A DNA stretch of 64,000 nucleotides from Crambe crambe (Eukaryota; Porifera; Demospongiae; Poecilosclerida; Crambeidae), in assembly GCA_963924555.1 (NCBI GenBank), contig OZ004589.1, forward strand, positions 6,386,001 to 6,450,000. Reading direction: 5' to 3'. Shown piece after piece: positions 43,101-64,000 of the stretch. The notes beneath the pieces were generated by a model that was given only the letters and a program-made list of their open reading frames with translations, searched no databases and was not told the origin of the DNA. Position numbers and translations under genes: made by a program. The first letter of the stretch is position 1, and every line of letters starts with the position of its first letter.

Positions 43101-45326
43101 ATCTGGGTACTGGGCATTCACTATGTGCAGTGTGGACACTACCTTCCCAATGGTGATGGTATCAAAATTGAAGTTAACGTTAACCGTAGAACGAACGGGG
43201 GTAGTCATATCAGTTTGGTTGAAGGGTACAGCCTGATTCTTTAATCTCCATGTGATGGTGGGAGCTGGCCTTCCAGTTGAAGTGCAGGAGATGTTCACAC
43301 TCCCTCCCTCACTAATAGTCACCACACTAGCTCCACCATTGACAGTGGTACTGGCATCCACTGCAAGAAAGAACATCTACACATAAGAACTGATATGGAA
43401 GGAAATGATTTCAATACCTGTTCCAATCACTCTGAAAATAACAAGGTCACTTAGAACTATTGTATTTAGACCTAAGGCAGCTACATACACTCCTACATCA
43501 TCTGCAGTAGTTGGTTCACGCACAAAGATCTCAAAAAAGTGTGGCAACTCCTGGAGTGTGACACTGAAAGCAGTATTAGGAGCTACACTAAATGTAACTC
43601 CATTCCTTTGCCAAAAAATGTAATTAAAATCGCCAACACTTATGACCTCCAACACCAGTTTCTCAGGAGGACGTAGGAAAATGGTGGAGGCGGGAGTCAC
43701 CCTCCTAACCCTATCATCACCTGAATCATTAAAATAAGTTTAGGGCAATGGTGATGACATTATCAATCAATACTGACCAGTGTCCAGTCGTATAGGAATG
43801 GTGGCAAGGAGTTCAGAATTACTGCTTGTGATGACACACTGGTAGATTCCAGTATCAGATTCCTGGAAGGTGAAGGAGAGGGTGGTGGTTATGCGACCAT
43901 TGGAACCTGGAGCGTTAGTGGGTGTGGCTCTAACTGGGGTCCCATCCTTCAACCACATCACTGAGGGGGTGGAATAGGAGGTGGAGTCATCATTAACATG
44001 GCCAATCTCAAAGGAGAAAGTGGCAGTGTTTCCCACATCATATGAAGTTCTGTTATCTGGAAAAATATCGCCATCACCAGTACTCATAACTATTCGAAGT
44101 GATCCATCAGTGCTTGAGTTATATGCTGTGAGTATAGCAAGAGTGTTCAAAATGCATGGTACTTATGCATGTTTATCACCTGTGAGTGTCAGAGCAGTCC
44201 CATTTGCTGTGGTTGTCCCATTTTGAGCAGTGCACTGGTATGTCCCATTGTCAGAGGCCCAGAAGTTGTCCACCACCAGTAGGAAGGTAATGGAGGTGTC
44301 AGAGGTGGAATTCCTCATGCGAATGTGAGGCACATCCTGGACCAACGGGATATTGTCCTTGTTCCATGTCACAGTTGATGCATTATAGTTGACTTCACAG
44401 TAGAGCAAGACCACAGAACCCTCCATTATCCTCTGACTAGTTCCATTGAACAGCACAGCAGGGTGAGAAGTCACTGTCAGTTGGCCCTGGACAGCTACAT
44501 AACATAATACAAAGAGAAAGGAAAGAAAGGCTTAGTGGGGGACTAATGTGCATGAAGATATGAGGAGATACGTGTCTTGGTATGGTCAAAAGCAATATGT
44601 TTTCTACCATGTGGGGCCACTACCCACTGTTTGCACATGCACTGGAATTTTCATGAAAAAATTGCGACACTTTGTGACAAGTACATGACATACAGACATG
44701 TAACTACATGTACGAGCATACGCCAATGTGGAAAGCTATTGCAATGAGCTTCTGGAGAAGAGAAGACAATTGGCAAGAAGTTCCTTATCCATTCCCTTAT
44801 GCCAGAGGAGATACTTCTAGCCTTGTCCACCATCAGAGCAATGAAATGATGGCGTAGCTAACTAACCAGGCTATGCTTATGGTTGAGGGAACACATACAG
44901 TTGGCAAAGAAACGTCTTTTCCCCGATAAACGGAGAGGCTTAGTCGAATGCTATTCTAAACAAAATAAAACACCATCCACAAAGTTAGATTTGGTACAAA
45001 TGGTCATAATTATGTTACATGTATGGACAATTAATTTTACTGAACCCATGGGAGGGGGGGGGGGGGGGGGGGGGAGTTGGGGGATTGGCACATGTGGAAA
45101 CAGTGAGTACTGGGCTCTATTCTCCGCCTCCACAAAATAGAAATTGGGTTTCAAAGGTTAGGCCTATAGCAATTTGTGGCTGCTTCAAAGGCTAGCTCCA
45201 ATAGTGGGTGTGTAAACCAACCCCTCCCCTCCCACATGGTAAGCTGGCTAACAACAGTAAAAGCCTACCTGCTAAACAAGAGCATAGCAACACAGAGAGT
45301 TGCACGGCGCTCTTCCAACCAACCAT
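40124..45326 (-). CDS. Ig-domain gene C, nine Ig domains
   Basis: Closest paralogue of gene B. Exons: 45269-45326 (signal-peptide exon, same 58-bp length), 44180-44494 (Ig1), 43778-44125 (Ig2), 43418-43720 (Ig3), 43013-43360 (Ig4), 42662-42955 (Ig5), 42171-42506 (Ig6), 41567-41908 (Ig7), 41201-41512 (Ig8) and 40124-40459 (Ig9). All introns are phase 1. Exon lengths equal those of gene B except Ig7, which is 12 bp longer (four extra residues within IDNYVLS). The Ig4 translation is identical to that of gene B, whereas Ig7-Ig9 differ at several sites. Ig2 and Ig3 lack the full disulfide pair, as in B. No transmembrane or cytoplasmic exon was found. It is probably secreted, or its membrane exon lies unrecognised at 38.5-40.1 kb. 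Confidence 0.85.
45054..45074. repeat. poly-G tract in intron 1 of Ig gene C
   Basis: Homologous to the longer tract at 34655-34683 in gene B. Confidence 0.8.
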
Positions 45327-45460
45327 TTCTGGTGACGTGACGTACCTTCTTGGGAAGAAGACAAGTTCTACTTTCTATACAGCCTGGAGCAAAGCTGAGT
45401 GCAATGTAATGCTCTAGCTACCAACGTTGCAACTGCTAGAATGCCTGTTACTAAGAGAGC
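45327..45460 (-). promoter_or_regulatory. conserved upstream block of Ig gene C
   Basis: Nearly the same as the block upstream of gene B, with ggtgacgtgacgtacc (two CRE-like half-sites on the minus strand) next to the start codon and gtgcaatgtaatgctctagctaccaacg further up. It is a likely 5' UTR and promoter. Confidence 0.5.
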
Positions 45461-45523
45461 AGTTAATTCTCTGTGATGACGATTGCGCATGCACGCGCAC
45501 ACGGCCATGCGCATGTACTCGTA

Positions 45524-45667
45524 CACCGATTTGCAGGTCGGTTGTCACAAAAAAAGGTCGTCAATTTCCACGCATGCGCGTTCATCTCAATTCAAAACCA
45601 ATGGAATTCAATACGCATGCGTGCAAATTGACGACCTTTTTTGTGACAACCGACCTGCAAATCAGTG
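45524..45667. mobile_element. 144-bp TA-flanked hairpin MITE
   Basis: Two arms of about 55 bp (starting CACCGATTTGCAGGTCGG and ending CCGACCTGCAAATCAGTG) are almost exact reverse complements. A TA dinucleotide lies on both sides (45522-45523, 45668-45669). The TA duplication and CAC start fit a Tc1/mariner-type non-autonomous element. It is absent upstream of gene B. Confidence 0.85.
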
Positions 45668-45776
45668 TAGACCATAAGCGCATAAGCCAGCTCCACCCCG
45701 GCCCGCCCCCATAGCAGATACATAATTATAATCGTGGTAAAGAATGATAATCAGCTAACTCTGTAGGTTCGAGTTG

Positions 45777-48700
45777 TTACTTCTTTGTGCCACCTTGAGG
45801 GCTACCTTCCCTTTTTGGCCTCCCTCCTTGTGGTGGTGATTGTTGCCCTTGTTGCTGTGGTTGTTGTTGTTGCTGTTGTGGTGGTTGTTGTTGTTGTTGA
45901 GGTTGACCAGGCACTCCACTAAAGGTTTGCTGTGCCTGTTGACGCATACTCTCAAACACTTCAGGGTTGTTCTCCTGGATGTCTCTCGCCACTTCCGATA
46001 CACCAGATCTAGAGTAGGCAAATAAACAAATATGCTCTAGCAGTGCATGTATTAGCCTCGTACCCAGGCTCTAAAAATGTGTGGGGTGGGAAATAGAGCC
46101 TGGTACTGGTACCCACTGTTTGCACATGCACCAAACTTAACCCCATGTCTGGGGCAGGAGGATCCTTGCCCTTGGCCCATGCAAACTCACAGATTTCACA
46201 TGGCTAGCATCTTTTCTTTATACAGATTTCACATGACTAGCATCTTTAAAAAGTGAATCTTTATACATAAATCTGATGCAATCTAAGAGGCTGCCCACCC
46301 CAGGTGGACATGTAGATGGGCTATAAATCCTGGTAAATGCATGGGACTGACATGACTTCAGGAGTAAGGGATCCTCCCACCATTATGAGCCAAGTGGTGC
46401 CCCAGACATAGATGGACTATAGAATCATACACAAAACTGACATGACTTCAGGAGTGACGGTGTTGAGGTCAGTGGGGATGACTCCTCGAGATAACATCTG
46501 ACTGGCCCTGTAATGGAAAAATATATGCACAAATTATAATCAGTAGGAAATGTTCGTGATTCAAGTATATTTTTTCTGTATAAACATAAATAATTATTGA
46601 ATCATAGGGGGTTATTACTGTTTGGTAAGCAGGCCCATTTTTAAGCTTGCCTACGCACGCCTGGGTATAAGGGTTAATTGGTTAGCACTTAGCAGGTGTT
46701 TTACATATTTTTTTACATACATACATCCATCCATATATACATACATACATACATGTTCTGGAACGCAGGCGTCTGCATGAGATTTGTTGCCATGGACATG
46801 AACTCGGGGTTTTGCACCATTCCTAGAATACCTGCAACAAGGAAACCAGTGAAAACCTAAAGAGATCAGAGTGCTCCAACATAATTATTCCAGTACACGA
46901 TGAGTAGAGAAAGTACATACAACTCATGGATTCATCAAAATCCATAGCACTCAATTAGCCAATCAAAGTGCCTAACTCCTAATGGAAATTTGCATTAATT
47001 GATCAATAAATATACCACAATCAGCCAGAATCAGCGATCATTAAAAGATCATTGCATATCCACCACTCTGATAATCCTGACAAGAAGCCCATGAAACGAG
47101 AATTAAATAATAATAATAATTTTTAAAATCCTTCAAATGAGGGGCGCTATGAAGATCCCTTCAAAGGAGTGAATTCTTCGACTACATTCCTTCTATGAGG
47201 GCTAGGATATTCTAATGGGAATGCTCTAAACAATACCGGCAGGTAAAACAAACACAACCATTCTAACCTCCAAGCCCACCACCACCACCAACGTTGGGTC
47301 TACTCTGTGCCCCTCCTCCTCCTCCGCCTCCCAGACCTCCTCCTCCTCCTCCTCCTCCCAGACCACCACCTCCTCCTCCTCCGGCTCCACCCTCTCCTGC
47401 TCTGGCAACACCAGCAGCATTCTGCTTCAACTGGTCCTCAACAGTTGCCATATTTGCCCGGTAGCTCTCATTCTCAGGATCAAACTTGAGTGCCTGAAAG
47501 GGTCAGGCAAAATAAACTAAATCTGTGTTTCAGTTGGTGTAGTAGTGGAACACCTCAACATTATATCTAAAATTAATGAGTCCATTATGAAGTTCCACTG
47601 ATACATGTGTTAGAGACCTGAAATCTCTACAATGACAACATCTCAAAATGTGTGGATTAGCAATTTTTCTAAACAAAGGCTGTATCAACACAAGGCTTCA
47701 TTGTACAAAGCTGTATGTCTGGCTAACTCACCCTCTCGAAGCATTCTTGAGATAACTCAAACTTGCTCTGAGAACTGTAAATAAACCTGGAGAGCAGTAG
47801 GAATATGGTGGGAATCAGATACATTGGTGGAAATTAGAAATGGCTACTGGTCAACTGGGTAAAAGGCTACTGGAAATTCGCTTATGACCAGTAAATAAGG
47901 TACTCATCAACTTTGTAAATGACCATTAGCTATTAGGCTCATAATAAGTTACCCTAATCTGCCATAAGCTCGTGCATAGCATGGATTGAGTGAGAGGGCT
48001 TTCCTACAGTCTTCCTTAGCCTTCTCGAACTCATCTATCTTGATATAAGCAGCTGCCCTGCAGAATTTTCATAACGTCCTTATTAACTGTGTATACTTAT
48101 GCCACACGAAGTGTCTTATTAAGAGAAGTTACATACAAACCCTTTACCTGTTATAAACCCCCATATCCTGTAACTATGATGACACCTTACCTATTACAAT
48201 AATATGTTGGATTTTTGACATTGATTTTAATTGCCTTCGTATAGCATTCAATGGACTCCATAAATTTATTCTGCTTCAAATACACATTCCCTGCAAACAA
48301 GAACATACACACAAAGCATATACACCCGATTATTCCAATAGAAACTTGTGGAGTCATTACATAATGATAAGTGAGTTCATTCTGACCTATGAGGGAATAA
48401 ATGGACGCATGTATGCTGATAGTGCACACACATACCTTGTTGTTTATAAGACTCAGCTCCCTTCTTTTCCACCTCACTCACCTCCTCCTCAAACATTTCC
48501 TGATGGCAAAAAAATTCAACGGAAGAGAGATAAGATACTTTTCATGAAAACACCACCATAAGATCTAATGTTACTAAGGGATAATGGATGCAATATGGCT
48601 GATCTATTGTTAAGGTTGGTCAGAGCACACCAAAGTCATAATTAGACATTGATCAACTCTATGTACATTAGTTGCTATGGTCTCCCTCTCCTCAACAATC

Positions 48701-49103
48701 AAAGCAGTGAGAATAAACTCTGCAGACTTACTTCTAATGTTTTCACAGTCTCGTACTTCATCCGGTGAGTTTCATCATTCATATCAATGCCAAAGGACTG
48801 ACAGAGGCATGAAACTGCAACTATGGAAAGACATACAGTTGAAGTCTTGAAGTAACAGACTTTCTTCAAAATGGAACTTAGAAAACTTTCCCATACCTAT
48901 ATTTAAGAGTGGATCTAAACCTATACAGCTAGTAAAATATAATGTTTGGAGGTTCCACTGAACTGCAACCTCACTATATTTTTACCATCCAATCCCATGG
49001 CGGTGTCTTCATCTAGGATTCCTGAGGCCATCTGAGTCTGAAGGTGCTTGACAATGTTGTAGATGATCATTTTCTCCTTGTCACTCACCGCCGCCACCGC
49101 CAT
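45777..49103 (-). CDS. SGTA: SGT/SGTA-like small glutamine-rich TPR co-chaperone
   Basis: SGTA binds hydrophobic tails of membrane proteins and hands them to the BAG6/GET pathway; it also contacts HSP70/HSP90 through its TPRs. Exons, minus strand: 48986-49103 (N-terminal dimerisation domain, IIYNIVKHLQTQMASGILDE), 48732-48820, 48436-48499, 48191-48290 (TPR, NVYLKQNKFMESIECYTKAI), 47953-48057 (TPR, EFEKAKEDCRKALSLNPCYA), 47732-47786 (FIYSSQSKFELSQECFER), 47268-47493 (FDPENESYRANMA, then a Gly-rich linker), one or two short exons near 46330-46510 that I could not phase, and the last exon 45777-46008 (ARDIQENNPEVFESMRQQAQ, then a Gln-rich tail). Junction phases agree through the TPR exons. The Gly-rich stretch is unusual; the Gln-rich C terminus is expected. 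The start ATG is 95 bp from a divergent gene. Confidence 0.88.
46714..46753. repeat. (CATA)n microsatellite, copy C
   Basis: Short interrupted tacatacat tract in an SGT intron, paralogous to the tracts at 25616 and 37488. Confidence 0.85.
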
Positions 49104-49198
49104 GGTTGCAGCAAACGCTTTTTCGTCGACAACGTGTAAGTATTCGGTTTAATAGATATCTGGCTTATTTCAAAATTATTCTCCAATTATTCGGAAAC
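49104..49198. promoter_or_regulatory. divergent promoter between SGT and TRIR-like genes
   Basis: Only 95 bp separate the two ATGs, so transcription of both genes probably starts from one bidirectional promoter or the transcripts overlap at their 5' ends. I see no TATA box. An upstream in-frame ATG for the plus-strand gene lies at 49106. Confidence 0.6.
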
Positions 49199-50414
49199 AT
49201 GGCGAGTAAGGAAGGTTCTAGTTCTGAGAAAGCGAAGTTGGATTCAGATTTGGAAGCTACTGAAACAAAAGAACCAGAACCACCACCTGACACTGCTAAC
49301 AAGTTTCAGAATGACGGGAGCTTCATGGAAATGTTCAAAAGACGAATGCAAGAACAGCAACAAGAACAGCAACAAAACAAAGAACCTTCAGCAGCTGCTG
49401 CCAAACCTCAAAAGAGTGGAAACTCCAGTGCCGAAGTTCTGGGGAAATACGACAGGCTACAGTATGCCACTCAAGCTATGACCTATAAAGACAGTGGAGA
49501 GGGTGTTAAATCATCAACTTCTAAGTCAACTAAGCCGCAATACCAGGTCTCTACTTTTTTTCCCTTCACCTTCACATGTTCATATCAGATGGGGTGTTTT
49601 TTTCTTTAAGCATAATTATAAAAATAGTCAGACTCAGACCCTTCAACTGTGACAAGATTCAAGGGTATTCCATTTCAGATTCACATAGCTATTAAACCCA
49701 CATTAAATCATCCACTGTAGCATATTCAAATTCTATTATAGCCAGAGGAATTCCAGCATGGAAAGTAAACACAGCTCCCACACATATATATCCCAACCCT
49801 GAATAGAGTTTTGAATTCACTATCCCTCTAAAAACACATTTCTGATCATTAACTGTAGAGATCTAGTACTTTAGTCTTCCCCAAATGAAGTCAGTATTCA
49901 TTCTAGTTTAGCATATTGAAAAAAGATCGTTATTTATGGGGGCAAGTCCCGTATACCCTTTAATTACAGGGCATTATTGGGAAGAGAAAAACACTAATGA
50001 GGAGTGTTGAGTTGAGGGAGAAACGCAAGAAACACCAAGAAGAAATGGAGGTTGTAGTTCATACATTAGTTCAGTGTTTGTATTTTGTTTTTCTAAGAGT
50101 AAAGAGTGAGCTATTAGGGTAGAAGTTGTTAATTACTGTAGAGGACGTTTCTAAGCCCCTACTACGCTCATAGATTAGATATGATAATTGTGCTGGATAG
50201 CTTAAGATATATGTAGCAATGCAGGTACAGTATATGCTGTTGTTTAGTGTGGTAGTCACTGCCCCAGTGTGTTGTATGACATTAGGAGCAGCAGAATGCT
50301 GAACTGAAGGAACAGAAAAGCAGTGCTTGGAAGTCTTACATGGCAGAAGTGAAGGCCTATGAGGCCAGGAGATGTGGGGATGGTGATGATCATAAGAGAC
50401 CTCTAGTAAAATAG
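49199..50414 (+). CDS. TRIR: TRIR/C19orf43-like protein
   Basis: Human TRIR is reported as an exoribonuclease acting on telomerase RNA. Exons: 49199-49546 (348 bp), 49970-50050 (81 bp) and 50292-50414 including the stop; all phase 0, about 183 residues, close to the human length. Matching features are the SFMEMFKRRMQEQQQEQQQ segment in exon 1 and the C terminus AWKSYMAEVKAYEARRCGDG ending RPLVK, which is the hallmark of the family. The middle exon is basic (KRKTLMRSVELREKRKKHQE). I chose the ATG at 49199 (context aacATGG, residues MASKEG) over an in-frame ATG at 49106 whose N-terminal extension has no counterpart. The exon 3 acceptor is a tandem cagcag, allowing one optional Gln. Confidence 0.85.
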
Positions 50415-50778
50415 CCACACCAACTGTAATTATCGGCATTATATATTTTTATCATTATCTCCATTCTCATGATTTTGTAATATTGAAGTAGGTAAAGGTC
50501 GTTCTAGCCCTGCGCGCTTATTAAAGCTATGAATAATTATTTCGAAAAATATCCTTTAAACAACAGCATGTAGCACGAGTTGTGAGAAAAGAGGAACTGG
50601 TGTTGTCGCTGCCAGAATGCTGATGATTGTTTGAAACAGCTTAAAAGGACGAGATTTACTCGCTGGCAAGTAGACACAGTCGGGGACCACTCAAGATCGC
50701 TACAACGCCAAAGCTAGGTTGTAGTTTGGCTACAAAAGAAGTTACAGTGAACTAGACTAAATTCAGAGGTGGCTGGCA
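50415..50778. other. intergenic spacer with likely TESK-like promoter
   Basis: Less AT-rich from about 50640. It probably includes the 5' UTR of the kinase gene. No TATA box or repeat is obvious. Confidence 0.4.

Positions 50779-64000
<13,222 letters not shown>

Noticed and set aside
48346-48561. Plus-strand ORF over SGT exon 3
   Set aside because: Antisense shadow of a real minus-strand exon.

Overview
This is a window of a metazoan nuclear genome. It has multi-exon genes with GT-AG introns, AT-rich intergenic DNA, many simple repeats and abundant transposon debris, and no bacterial operon structure. The mix of conserved animal genes (an SGTA-like co-chaperone, a TRIR/C19orf43-like protein, a TESK-type kinase) with tandem Ig-domain genes and DUF6589-like elements suggests an early-branching animal. 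A sponge is my best guess, by inference only; a cnidarian is not excluded.

Left part (1-24.8 kb). A pogo/Tigger-type transposase fragment (327-758, minus) is followed by a 1.3-kb minisatellite built from 10-bp units (about 1490-2750). Next come a rearranged Ig-domain gene A (4289-8126, minus), a 244-bp MITE (9277-9520) and a non-LTR retrotransposon tail fragment. At 11276-19348 sits a nested pair of Ty3/Gypsy-type LTR retrotransposons. Element 2 (15694-19281) lies inside the 3' LTR of element 1, with TSDs of 4 bp (ctag) and 5 bp (tatat), and both LTR pairs look identical by eye. Element 2 keeps one long ORF but has no reverse transcriptase or RNase H. It is followed by a decayed DUF6589-like gene (plus strand) and, tail to tail, a frameshifted RecQ-like helicase pseudogene (minus strand).

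Middle part (24.8-49.1 kb). This is a tandem segmental duplication. The unit is a minus-strand Ig-domain gene (a 58-bp signal-peptide exon plus one phase-1 exon per Ig domain) next to the 3' half of an SGT gene. Ig genes B (29156-34915) and C (40124-45326) each carry nine Ig domains and are nearly identical over much of their length. Gene A is a more diverged third copy with four Ig domains left. Only the rightmost SGT copy (45777-49103) is complete; the copies at about 36.7-38.5 kb and 24.8-26.3 kb are broken. Paralogues differ by insertions (a 642-bp MITE, a LINE fragment, a 144-bp TA-flanked hairpin), so one copy supplies the empty site for another.

Right part (49.1-64 kb). The SGT gene shares a 95-bp divergent promoter with a three-exon TRIR-like gene (49199-50414, plus). 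An eight-exon TESK-like dual-specificity kinase gene then runs off the right edge (50779-64000, plus); its long introns hold a 62-bp tandem repeat, a 136-bp duplication and microsatellites.

Functionally, the Ig genes look like a young family of secreted or surface recognition proteins whose 3' ends I could not find. SGT (tail-anchored protein targeting), TRIR (RNA processing) and TESK (actin regulation through cofilin) are housekeeping genes. Most other sequence is mobile-element material. All exon borders were read by eye from splice signals and reading phase.
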